Below are positions 49,888 to 60,856 of a stretch of 64,000 bases of DNA, piece by piece (within the stretch, counting starts at the first letter, position 1; each line of letters opens with the position of its first letter). The stretch lies in contig OX365948.1 of the NCBI GenBank assembly GCA_947247005.1, forward strand, positions 36,088,601 to 36,152,600. The letters run 5' to 3'. Below the pieces are notes generated by a model. The model saw only the letters and a list, made by a program, of their open reading frames with translations, did no database searches and was not told the DNA's origin. The position numbers and the translations under genes were made by a program. The stretch comes from Spisula solida (lineage: Eukaryota; Mollusca; Bivalvia; Venerida; Mactridae).

Positions 49888-50453
49888 TCCGAATTTTAAC
49901 ATCCGAAAAGCATGTACTACGTACTATGCACAAAGACGTAATTCGTCTATAAAATTGTCCAGAGGACATATTTTTATAATAACCATGTTTTACTATCACA
50001 AACTAGCAATGAAAATAGAAGACATGGGACAAAACCGGCTCAAAACTCTGCCAAAGTAATCATTATCGTGACATAAGCTGTTTTTACAAACTAGCTTCCG
50101 GTTCCCAAAAAAGTCTTCGTAGTTCAACAATAAAGGATAATAACGGAAGATAAAAAACTCATAACGATTGAAAAATACAATACATTCATCGCAATTACCT
50201 TCCTCGAATGTAAACTGCCAACGAAAGTCGTAATTTCGCCGCAAAAACCAAAAATTACCACGCGACATTGTCGCACGAACGTCTTGCTCATTCAAGCGCT
50301 AGACTAAATATGATTGATTACAGGTGCACACGTGATATATACTATACGGTGCACTGCACTTTTTCTCGGGTCTTTAAAAAAGCGCTCATTCCAGTACTAT
50401 GACTGAAATGCTAATTGTACATGTGAAAGCCATAGGCTTTATGAAAAATAATG

Positions 50454-51008
50454 CTTGATAGAGTTACATGTACCTACTCCTGTGTAGGGATTGAACAAGT
50501 ATTCAAAATATCAAAGACTTAATTTGTTTGAGCTCTATCATGTTTCTCTGGCTTCATTTAATTTAGTAAACATATAATGTTTTGTGGTAGAATAATTGCA
50601 AAATTTATTATAATATAACTTTTCATGTTAACAGACATTCAATGGTTAACCACAGGATATCAACTGTCAGTGTTCAGCATTAATACATGTATTGTACTAA
50701 TTGGGAGTACAATGCATTTGATCTGTAATTGAAAAGAATCCATCATACTTTCTATCAGTTCAAAGAAACAACCTTATTAGTTATCAATATAGTTAGTTAA
50801 CAGTGAATATACGCACAACCCTAACTGAGAAATTATTACTGTGCCCGAGATGTATTTATTGATCTGTCATGTCTGTATAGAATTAATCCAATCGCTGTAA
50901 AAAATGAGTAAAACAGTTCATTTATTATATATCAATGTATGTATTTCCCAAAATACAGACCAAAGTGCACAGTGAAATACAGCACGGAGGATCACATTTT
51001 CCGTATCA
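50454..51008. other. Gene-free stretch right of the large insertion
   Basis: It begins with the resumed tandem unit ('cttgatagagttac', 'tcctgtgtaggg'). After that I see no feature. Confidence 0.5.
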
Positions 51009-51010
51009 TA

Positions 51011-52013
51011 CGAGGGTCGTTCATTTAATACCCGGACTATCGCCGTAGCGCTTGACAGAAATTTACGATTTTAATAAATTTTCGTATAATAATACTTACT
51101 CACCAACTTGATTATTTGACGAAACTTGGTATAATTTCATCCAACCGAACTTAAACTATTGTTACTATAGCAACACAACTAAGGGCTACCCGGCCCAGCC
51201 CAAGTTTTTAGTGATATGTCAAATGTTAATATGATTGGAAGCGTGGTGTAGTTGCCAATTTTCAACGGAAAACATCATATCTACGTTGTGTTATATAACG
51301 TTTGATGTCATTTTTGTACTGTTACTGTGCGTGAGGGGGTGTTTGGGGACAACGGGTGTGTTTCCATTAATATCGCGATGAAATTGAATTTGTTTGGGAA
51401 AATAACGGATTATGATACAATTTAGTAAAATTATTAGTCATACACCTTTAAATATAAAGAATATATATTAGAGAAGCCTTTTTGGAATATTTGTATAGGT
51501 GGATTTCTGCTTATAAACGGTTCTATGATGACAAGAATCATCTCACGATGATCTGAGGCCGGGTCAATCTAACGTCAGAAACAGGAAATGGTCGTCGTTA
51601 GAAGCTTGTTGGACGGTAAACACTATTTGAAGAATAACTACAATAGTAATCACGGAATCATGCGAATTATCGTGAATACAGCATTTAACATCACTACCAA
51701 ACATTTTAAAATGGTAAATTTGTGTCCTACTTGACTATATGGCTCCGAAACGATGATCAAATAGAGAAAAAGTGTCACGTTTTAGGGGCGAAAATGGCGT
51801 AACGTCACAATATTTTGACGTCGACTTGGGCCGACTCGCGTAACATGTACTTATTAAAACACTAATATTATGTTAATCCTTCGTCGCAACAAGCTGAAAT
51901 TTCGTATGTGAATTAAAGAATGGAGTGAATGTCTTCCAGTAAATTTTCATTTAATTCAGTCCAATAGTTTGCCAGCAATATCGATCATCCGGGTATTAAA
52001 TGAACGACCCTCG
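51011..52013. mobile_element. Mariner-like non-autonomous element, 1.0 kb
   Basis: Left CGAGGGTCGTTCATTTAATA (continuing 'cccgga') and the right end are perfect reverse complements for about 26 bp. They are flanked by TA at 51009-51010 and 52014-52015. The 'cgagggtcgttca' end and the TA duplication are characteristic of mariner-type elements. I find no transposase frame, so it is a deleted derivative. Confidence 0.8.
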
Positions 52014-52371
52014 TACATGTCTGGTTTTCCGAGTATATAATTTTCCCGCTGAAAGTTGAGACTGTATCACATATTTGTGTTTCGATCCCTATTATCATTC
52101 GTTCTCGCTAATCATACCCTATCAGATTGGTTTATAATTTATGTATGCAACTGAAGAGATGTGGAATTAGACTTTGTATGGTTTTTAGACGCGAGATTTT
52201 TTTCACTTGCAAGCACCCATTCATCCCCTATCCCATTTCTTATACTCTTTTGGTTTACTACCATCAAAATAATTGTAAAACATTTTCACAAACGTTTTAT
52301 TCTATTAATTTTACGAGTCTGACATGCAATACTTTATAACTTTTACTTTATAACACCAAAATACCTAGATT

Positions 52372-53464
52372 TACAGTCAAGTTAGGATATTGTGAGAGTG
52401 AATTTGCTATGTGTACACAAAAGATTACAACCATTGTCTAAACAGGTAAAGCGAAACTCTAGACAGTAAACTCTCGGAAAACCGGATTCCCTGAAAACCG
52501 GAATCCCCATAAAATTGGACGATTTCTTAGGTCCCAAATTTTCTTCTTATTAAGTCAACTAAAAAAGATTCCTGATACCGGACTCCCTGAATTCCTGATA
52601 CCGGACGGCATTTTGGGTCCGCTGACAAAATATTCAACTATAATTACCTTCCAAATACTGGACATGTACATTTAAAATTTAATTTAGTGTAAGTGACATG
52701 TGTCACATCATGCATTGTTAGTTAAAAGGTGTTATCAACAAGTTTTGATGTCTATTGTTTACTATTTTAAAGGTGTCACATGTCATTAATACAGGCATGA
52801 GAAATACTAGGTGAACAAAAAAATTAGTAAAAATTTGCCAAGTACCATCGATGATGTTAAATAATTGCTTAATATAGACATACTAGAACAAAGATCCTTT
52901 CGTTTTAAATTTTGTTGTTGAGGTGGGTATTTACTATTATACCAAACTTTATTTAAATAAAGAAGAGCTTAACTTATCAACTAGCTTTAATTACAACATA
53001 CACTGCACTAGATCATATTTCAGAATTGTATTTCGGAGTTTGTAGGCTTGCAAAGTCTATGTCATTGAAAAATTTGAAATGATGATTGATCAATGAAAAA
53101 TTGAGTAATTTGAGTAATCATGACCAGTAGAAATGTTATTTAAATAATTCAAACTGATTTTACATTTACACCGTCAACAACTCATATTGCAAATTTGAAA
53201 CAATGCCACATAACATAGTTCCCATTTATCTATTACAGTGTCCCAATGAAAGTATATCAAAGTGTACATTATACACATCTTCCAGAAATCCGGAACTCCC
53301 ATAAAACCAGACTTTTAGTCCGGTCCGAACAGGGTCCGGTTTTGAGGGAGTTTACTGTAGTATGCTAGTTTAGCATTGAAATTATAGCTGTCTGTATTAG
53401 CCTTTATGATTGGTTTTACACTGTAAAAGTGTACTCGACCGCTGCATCACTGGACTGGACTATA
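52372..53464. mobile_element. MITE with TATAGTCCAGT ends, copy 3, split
   Basis: Left part 52372-52463 ('gttaggatattgtgag', 'gattacaaccattgtct') and right part 53358-53464 ('gctagtttagcattgaaatt', 'ctggactggactataat') make one MITE copy. The element at 52464-53357 interrupts it. Confidence 0.8.
52464..53357. mobile_element. Pogo/Tigger-like non-autonomous element, 894 bp
   Basis: Ends CAGTAAACTC / GAGTTTACTG with longer imperfect inverted similarity ('ggaaaaccggat' against 'gtccggttttgag'). The CAGT termini are like those at 4430-4647. It lies inside a MITE whose uninterrupted copies are at 33333 and 39119. The target duplication is unclear. Blocks such as 'ctgataccggactccctga' recur within. 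No transposase recognised. Confidence 0.75.
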
Positions 53465-54528
53465 ATTACGTACATGAACTGCTAATGTAAACAGTTTGAG
53501 CTCATGCATAGTGTGTACTAAGTTTTAATCACAGTATTCAGTAGGTAATAAATGCGCAAAATGTATATGATAAGCTAACAATTTTAGCTTTTGGTATAAG
53601 ACAGATAGATCTCTCCTAGCTGTTGTATATGAAGCTTATCATCTCGCTACACTTGATGTTAAGTTTCATATACAACCCCTATTCGTATTCTATCCTATAC
53701 TGATTCTTCGACTATTTAGTCAAGCTAAAAAATAAGCTGTTAAATCATGCTAATAGAAGGATAGAGGATTAGGTTAATTATCTCCGCACAATACTAGCTT
53801 GCTGTTCTGCAAGCAACTGACAACTTCTCAGTTTAGACATGGGAAAACATCAAATAGCCAATAACATAGGTGACAGATTGTAAAAAAACGGTAAATGTAC
53901 ATGAAAATGGATGTGTCAACTATTTTAACAACTAGGCTTGGTACTAATGAGTCTTGTTATGCTAATACAGTTGACCAATGATCACAGAGCAATAGCATGG
54001 TCAAAATTTTGCATATGGACTGACCAACCACAAGCATGACTCCAATATAGACCACATGTACTTGAGGATGAAATAACCTTAAAATATAAAAAAATATTCA
54101 ATTAATTGGTAGGCAATATCATTATACTGTACTTACCCTATAAATCACAGACTATATGCTGCTTTCAAATATCTATCAGTATAAAATGGCATCCAGTGGC
54201 ACTTCGAATCACATGCGAGTCAAACATCTTTCTGAAATAAGTAATATTATACTGTAATGATATTAATTAAATGAAAGGTGTTATCCTTTCCGCCTATAAG
54301 TCAGTTTCATTAAAACATCTCCCTCAAATTTGGAGGTCATTCACCAATCAAGCAGGGAAAAACTGGATGATCATGCATTTACAACTGTCTCAGTCAAATG
54401 CAAACAAACAACATTAATACATTCATCAATCAGTTATCATATTATAACTCTTTGAATAATGATAGCATAAAAATCATAGACTAAATCACATTTGCACTTA
54501 AATGTCACAAGATTTAATTCATTCATTA
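53465..54528. other. Gene-free stretch
   Basis: A small fold-back near 53600-53680 ('gttgtatatgaa' / 'ttcatatacaac') is the only structure noted. No exon seen. Confidence 0.45.
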
Positions 54529-55366
54529 GGCCAGAGTTTTTTAATTTTTTGTAACTCGGACATTTTTTCAGAAAAAAGTCCACAGGAGGAGGGAAAAAAA
54601 TAAAAATAAAAACTCCCAAAATATAGCTTCCACGAGCTGGTGGTGGTAGAATAGTCAGTGACGGTCCTATTAAAAGCAATCAACATTCAACAACAGTGAT
54701 AGTTTATATGAAAACAGCCAATTTATCTTAAGACTAGGACACTGTAGTGAAACACTAATAATATAATAAAACTTATTATTATTTGCTTTCAATGGATTAT
54801 GGAGATTTTTCAGTGAAATAAACAGTGAAAATAACAGTGAAATTACCACTTTGTTATTTTCACTGTTTTAGAAGCTGGTTCCAGTATCATGCAGAAAAAG
54901 AAACGTAACGTCAACGGCGCCGGGCTTTAAAATATGCGTTACGTCATCATGACGTCATAATTATCACGTCGTGATGTTCTAATTTCGACGTGATTTTTCC
55001 AATTAAGCCAATTACGGCACATACTTAAGAGGAATTGAGGCATATAATAAACAGAAAATTTGTTGATTTTTGGTTTAAGATCAATTTTATTTCACTCGTG
55101 ATCACAGAAAATTACATTTTCACTCGTGGAAAATATTTAGTTTCTGTGATTACTCGGTGAAATAAAATTCGATCTTACACCAAAATCAACAAATATCCTC
55201 TATTTATTAACAAATCAATGAAATAATAATACAAGGCTGGTCCATTTATCATCAAAACATTATATGCAATTTTGTTTTTTTCCAGTTTTTCAAATTTTTT
55301 TTTTTTGAAAATGCCAAAAAATTGGACAGGAGGGTCCGAGTAACTAAAAATAAAAGAACTCTGGCC
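54529..55366. mobile_element. Harbinger-like MITE, 838 bp
   Basis: The left end GGCCAGAGTTTTTTAATTTT and the right end (complement GGCCAGAGTTCTTTTATTTT) continue inward to 'taactcggac'. They are flanked by TTA at 54526-54528 and 55367-55369. GGCC-type ends with a TTA/TAA duplication fit PIF/Harbinger. A second hairpin (55080-55175, 'ttttatttcactcgtgatca' against its mirror) lies inside. Confidence 0.8.
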
Positions 55367-56455
55367 TTACGCATTATTTATCCAGTGATCAAGCACAAGG
55401 ATTTATGGCAAAACTAGAATGAAAAGAAATATCATTTTAAAAAGAAAGTCAGTATTGAATAATTACTCAATTTAATACTGTATCTTTTACAAAAGCATTG
55501 ATCACCGACAGCCAGCGCCAATTAAGTTTTGATATTTAAATATTAAATTAAAATACTAGTTAATCCAATAGGCCATAATAAACAGAAATATCAATACCCC
55601 AAGATACTGCTTGACAAAGTTGCGTAAGCATCAGAAGCCCAAATCACAATGATGTGCACAACTTAGTGTAGGTTTGGTACTGATCATTGATGAATCCTTC
55701 AAAGTTTCGTTTAAAGGCAATCATTAGCGAAACTGATTTGATCATTGTGTAACGACAATATCATATGCATTCATAACTACATGTACATGTATGATTGGTA
55801 CTGATAAGTCATTCAAACTTACATGGAAATCTAGCCAATAGTTACCAGGACATACCCCAGGCAAAATTTTAAGTGGAAAAAACAAAAGGCAATAACTCTC
55901 TAAAACTTGATTCACCCCCCCCCCCCCCCCCAACCTTTGCTGACAATATCATGAATATGCATAACTGGATTTGTACTGGTAAGTCATACAAATGTTCATT
56001 GAAAAACCGACCAGTGGTTACAGAGATATAGCGCTGAAAACATTTTTGGAACAACAAACTGACGGACGGACAGGACAATCATGAAACATGTATGCCTCCT
56101 GCATCAGTAGAAGCCAGGGCATAAAAATAAAGTGCAATTACTCCTTTAAAATTCACCTGACCAACATGTGCTGACGATATGCACAACTAGACTTGGTACT
56201 GATAGGTCATACAAAGTTTTAATGAAATCCCACCAATGGTTACAGAGAAAAAGCGCTGACAAAATTTTCACAGACCAACTAACCAACAGACATTTTATCA
56301 AAATTTAAAGTCGAACCCTACCCAGTGTCTGTAGCAAGTTGAAATTTTATATCAGAACCATACAATTGTTTTGGTCTAACCATAGATCAGGTGTGAATAT
56401 ATCTTTCTCAGATTACTTATAATGGAACCATACAGGACAGCTGAGACCAGTTAAC
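55367..56455. other. Gene-free stretch with C17 run and pearl-related tail
   Basis: A run of 17 C lies at 55915-55931. 56059-56130 carries 'gacggacggacagga', then 'tatgcctcctgcatc' and 'agggcataaaaat', the tail pattern of the 25433-25718 family, so 55.6-56.1 kb is probably a diverged member. Phrases such as 'cttggtactgataggtcata' repeat loosely through 55.67-56.22 kb. Confidence 0.5.
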
Positions 56456-57196
56456 AAGAGGGCCTAAAGGGCCCTAGGTCGCTCACCTGTCGTATTAGTG
56501 CATGCACACGTGACCCCTATGGTGGCCTAAGTAATCATTAACATTTACTGAGTAAGATTCAAGAAAATTCAGCCTCTATTGTAAGTTTTCTTATGACTTG
56601 TCCATGTGACCTAGATTTGGACCATGAATGACCCAATATTGAACATGACCTAGATTTTGTTGAGATGATCATTGTGACCAAGTTTCATAAAGATAAGGTT
56701 GAAATTGTGACTTCTAAGTAACTACAAGGTTTTTCTATGATTTGACCTTGTGACCTAGTTTTTGACCCTGGATGACCCAATATCGGACTTGACCTAGATT
56801 TTGTTGACATGATCATTGTGACCAAGTTTCATAAAGATAAGGTAGAAATTGTGACCTCTAGTATATACACAAGGTTTTTCTATGATTTGACCTTGTGAAC
56901 TAGCTTTTGACCCCGGAGGACCCAATATCGAACTAGACCTAGATTTTGTTGAGATGATTATTGTGATCAAGTTTTATAAAGATTTAGTCAAAATTGTGAC
57001 CTCTAGTAACTACACAAGGCTTTTCTATGATTTGACCTAGTGACCTAGTTTTTGAACCCAGATGACTCAATATCGAACTTGGCCTAGATTTTGTTGAGAT
57101 GATCGATGTAACCAAGTTTCATAAAGATTAGGCTAAAATTGTGACCTCTAGTGTCTACACAAGCCAATTGTTGACGGACAGATGACGGATGAAGAC
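56456..57196 (+). mobile_element. Pearl-like element, 3'-truncated
   Basis: The head is 'aagagggcctaaagggccct' plus 'aggtcgctcacctgtc'. Diverged 145-bp units run from about 56590. It reaches 'ttgacggacagatgacggat' and then stops, without the 'gtgagctaaaa' tail. Confidence 0.8.
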
Positions 57197-57343
57197 ATTT
57201 ACGTATTTTTCGATTTATTATGTCAAAAGTTTCCGGTAGACTGACATTTCAAATCAATGCAAGTTTACTGTAGTACGCAAACATTCATAAACTGTACAGC
57301 TTGTTTTTTAGGCTGACTAGACCAGCAATGTCAGACCAATAAC

Positions 57344-58044
57344 AAGAGGGCCCAAAGGGCCCTAGGTCGCTCACCTGTTATAAAAAGCAGTACATGCAAG
57401 ACCTGTGATTTGACCTAGTGACCTAGTTCTTGGCCCCATATGGCGCACTTGACCTAGATTTTGTTGAGATGATCACTCTGACAAAGTTTCATAAGGATTA
57501 GGCTAAAATTGTGACCTCTAGTGACTATACAAGGTTTTTCTATGATTTGACCTTGTGACCTAGTTTTTGACCCCGGATGACCCAATATCGAACTTGACCT
57601 ATATTTTGTTGAGATGATACTTGTGACCAAGTTTCATAAAGATTAGGTCAAAATTGTGACCTCTAGTGACTACACAAGGTTTTTCTATGATTTGACCTTG
57701 TGACCTAGTTTTTGACCCCAGATGACCCAATATCGAACTTGACCTAGATTTTGTTGAGATGATCATTGTGACCAAGTTTCATAAATATTAAGTCAAAATT
57801 GTGACGTCTAGTGTCTACACAAGGTTTTTCTATGATTTGACCTTGTGACCTAGTTTTTGACCCCGGATGACCCAACATCGAACTTGACCTAGATTTTGTT
57901 GAGATGATCATTGTGACCAAGTTTCCTATAGATTAAGTCAAAATTGTGACCTCTAGTGTCTACACAAGCAAATTGTTGACGGACGGACGACGAACGAAGA
58001 GTGATCACAAAAGCTCACTCTGTCACAGGTAGGTGAGCTAAAAA
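57344..58044 (+). mobile_element. Pearl-like element, complete short copy
   Basis: The head is 'aagagggcccaaagggccct'. About four 145-bp units follow. The ACGG block ('ttgacggacggacgacg') and tail ('gatcacaaaagctcactctg', 'aggtgagctaaaaa') are all present. At ~0.7 kb it shows how the copies differ mainly in unit number. Confidence 0.85.
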
Positions 58045-58732
58045 GGAAGTCCAAATATCCATTAAATCGATTTGTACCCACTTTCCAGAAGTCCAAGCCA
58101 AATCATTTTCCACTTAGTCTGATCTTCGGTAGGAAACCATTTCTTAGAAGTAAACCCTTGATGCACTCTTAAGTCCTGATATCCTTTCTGCTACCATAGC
58201 ACACTAATGCAGACTGACCAAGATGGCCATTTCGGCCTTCCGTAGTTTATGACCTAAATGCCCAAATTCGGGAATTTTGCTGTCATGGGTACACATGCAT
58301 CCCAGACTAAAGGATATTACGGGCCCAAGGTAGTGCACAGGTTTTTGGGCCCGCTGGCCCCCTTTTAACTTAAATTTAAGACAGCTTTGACCGTAGATTT
58401 TCCAAAAATTACTGATCCTTCCCGCCATTGCGGTACTATTCCCTGTGGGCCAAAAGTAGGCCTACCAAGCTAAAAAAAAGTTTTTCACTCAAGGGTCACC
58501 GTCACATCGTCATTTCCGGAGACCTTCAGTCGAAATGTTGACAATTTTTCCTACTTTCACTTTGGGGCAAGTGTGTAGCATCCGGATGTATCGAGTTTTT
58601 ATCAGTGCTGCAGAAGCTACTCTTTGTAGTATGTTTAAAGTCTACTAGTAACTTCAGCCTTCTGATACAACATAGTTACATACTTGTGAATACTTGCAGC
58701 CTCCCAGTTACAGTGCTCAAGGATGCTGAGTA

Positions 58733-59105
58733 CAACAGAGAAAGTCACACTACATTGTACAAGTCATTGAAACAGGACTTTTCAAGTGTAATTGCAGCAG
58801 AATTTAAAAAAGAAATCACGAATAATATTTTATTGGTAAGGTATTTTTGGTAAAAGTTTCCCAGTTGCATCCTGCATCTTTGTGCGCAGAATTAGGGAGG
58901 CCAATTGAACAATCGTGTATCAGATGGGACAGGGTCAGAGTATACTTTAAACCTACCGGGAACAGTAGCTTACAGAGAGCTGTTCCATGATTTAAGTTTA
59001 TGATAAACTCTAAAATGTTCTAAAGGTAGCCCAAATGAGCTATAATTGCCCAAACGAGCTATATAGTCTGATCAGCAATATTCCCCAGTCTGTTGATATG
59101 TAGCG
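58733..59105 (+). repeat. Dispersed repeat, copy 2 of 2
   Basis: Second copy of the 9735-10105 repeat. The best frame here (58755-58853) differs from that of copy 1 because of small indels, so it is not a conserved coding region. Confidence 0.7.
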
Positions 59106-59202
59106 AAAAATTTAAATGCCAGGGGCAAGTACTTATGGATAGCAGACTGTTGCACAAGAAAGTGCTCGGTAGCACTGCTCAGTATGCAGCTATTTCATAA
59201 CC

Positions 59203-59988
59203 AGGCTTAATCGTAACCGTCCATTTTCGACTATTTTGTAACCTTTCGTAACTATATTTGGGCTGATTCGTAACCAATCTCAAGCTTGAAATACTATTTG
59301 CTATTCATTCCGTAAATAATAACCAAATAATTAATACATTTTGAATATCTAACTATTTTAATAGTATACCTTTAAAACACATTTCTACGATGATATAACT
59401 TATAAGCCATATATATAATAAACTTATATTAATAAAAGCAATCTTCTTCTTCTTCCGTATACAGGACAGGAATCCATCAGCTGGATTGCACTACGTCCCG
59501 GGTGTGGTGTTAAGCAAGACAGCCACCACTTGAGAGTTGTTCTTTATACATCTAAAACGTTCTGGTATTTACAATAAAACTATATACACCCTGTGGCTGT
59601 TTACTCCTGGGATGGAGGCTGGACTGATATGGTGTTGTGAAGCGCAGTCTTGAAGGCCTCTAGAGTTGTAGTGTCAAAGATGGTCGTTGAGAGTTTATTC
59701 CAGTCCTGTATGGTTCTTGGAAAGAAGGAATTCTTGTATATTGAGGCTTTGGCAGGTGGTACGTACAGCCTATGGGCCCCTCTGGTCCTGCTGTCACTGG
59801 ATCTCATGATACTGGATGCCTGTTGGAATATCCACCAGGGAGTGCCTGTTCTAGACTTGAATAGCATGGTCAGTCGTAGGACTCGGCGGCGGTCGACCAG
59901 AGTCTCCCAGCCGAGTGAACTGACCATGCCTGTGAAATAAATCGGCGGTTACGAGTTCGCCAATACTTTTTTGGTTACGATTAAGCCT
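59203..59988. mobile_element. TIR element carrying a LINE fragment
   Basis: The ends AGGCTTAATCGTAACC and GGTTACGATTAAGCCT are perfect 16-bp inverted repeats, with weaker similarity extending outward ('atttcataa' / 'ttacgaaat'). Several extra 'cgtaac' motifs lie near the left end. The right half holds a LINE-like coding remnant. Confidence 0.7.
59601..59945 (-). pseudogene. LINE reverse transcriptase C-terminal fragment
   Basis: An open frame of about 108 residues contains SLGWETLVDRRRVLRLTMLF near its start, and SRTRGAHRL and NSFFPRTIQDWNKLS further on, ending LEAFKTALHNTI. This order is the C-terminal 'thumb' region of CR1/jockey-type LINE reverse transcriptases. The catalytic domain and endonuclease are missing, so it is a 5'-truncated, dead fragment. 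It sits inside the TIR element 59203-59988. Confidence 0.8.
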
Positions 59989-60753
59989 CAGCTTACGAAA
60001 TGACAAGTAATATATATACCACTGCTCACTGGTAGCACTTGTTGTTGCACCTGAGGCAGTAGTTGTACCCCTTTTTATGTCTATTGTCACATAATGAAGA
60101 AGAAGTAGAAGCATAAACGTAGTAAAGCGCTTGGTAGTCAGTGACTGTATGCCACGGCATGGTTAAACATTGATGGATGCCCAGACTCTGTGCTCAGTGC
60201 TCAATAATTGATAACCAAAATTAAGAGAAAATAAGAAATTAATATGTATACCTAAGGTGTACACGATACATACATGTAAAATGATGTAAATAATAAACGA
60301 TAAAAATACTCACGCATAAATCTATAAATCAGTGTTGTTGTTTTATTTTTCTCTGAACATAATAAAACTATTGTGACCGGTTATCACTTTTTGCTATAAT
60401 TTGACAAGTAGCAAAATATAAATACGAAAACCAGACTATTTGCTTTTATCCCATTAGCCAATCACAAACTTCGTCACAAATCGTGTTTCGCAGAGATTCA
60501 TAAACTGTTTTCATTGGTCCAATTTTTAGGTTCGCCATTTTACCGCGATATTTTAAGAAAGCATTTTCACGAAGAAATTACAAAGGAAAGCATGTCTGAC
60601 GAATCAAAAGAGACAGTGTCCACACCAGATGTAAATTTCATTATAGTTTCTCTTTCTATTAAAGTTGAAATTGGTCCCATAATTCATTGAAATATACTGA
60701 AATCTCAGCACCCATTTCCCGACTATTGTTAAATTGAGTGGGTGGGGAGTGTG

Positions 60754-60759
60754 TTTATT
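60754..60759 (-). terminator. Candidate polyadenylation signal
   Basis: AATAAA on the minus strand, about 100 bp after the stop codon of the candidate gene at 60857-62186. It supports a transcript ending here but is weak evidence alone in AT-rich DNA. Confidence 0.35.
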
Positions 60760-60856
60760 TTTTTCAACTTCAACATTTTCTCAACCCCATCAAGAAAAGC
60801 TTCCTAGTAAACATATGTAGGCCTTCAGCAAAATTAATTTGTTGACAGACTTATTG

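Larger units (their letters stand above)
45637..50453. mobile_element. Large (4.8-kb) inverted-repeat insertion
   Basis: It interrupts a tandem repeat exactly, with AATG on both sides (45633-45636 and 50450-50453), consistent with a target duplication. Inverted arms 45699-45811 and 50311-50423 are identical as I read them (113 bp). Beyond them the two outer ends differ. A second inverted pair of 72 bp (45635-45706 and 46024-46095) encloses a 461-bp sub-element at the left. The true partner of the right outer end lies at 46094-46139. The interior plus strand is extremely G-poor, with 20 C and 2 G in 46441-46500. No recognised transposase; the longest frame at the right (50295-49996, minus, 99 residues) resembles nothing I know. 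Confidence 0.75.

Noticed and set aside
49996..50295. Open frame of 99 residues at the right end of the large insertion
   Set aside because: Rich in Phe, Asn and Tyr with no domain I recognise. It starts just inside the inverted arm, so it could be a decayed first exon, but nothing supports coding.
58605..58853. 82-residue frame at the start of a dispersed repeat
   Set aside because: The frame is not kept in the other copy at 9735-10105, so it is not a conserved exon.
60592..60630. Possible first exon on the plus strand (MSDESKETVSTPD then gtaaat), with CCAAT boxes upstream at about 60465 and 60525
   Set aside because: No following exon can be found in the remaining 3.4 kb, and it would overlap the 3' end of the minus-strand candidate gene. 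Too short to support alone.
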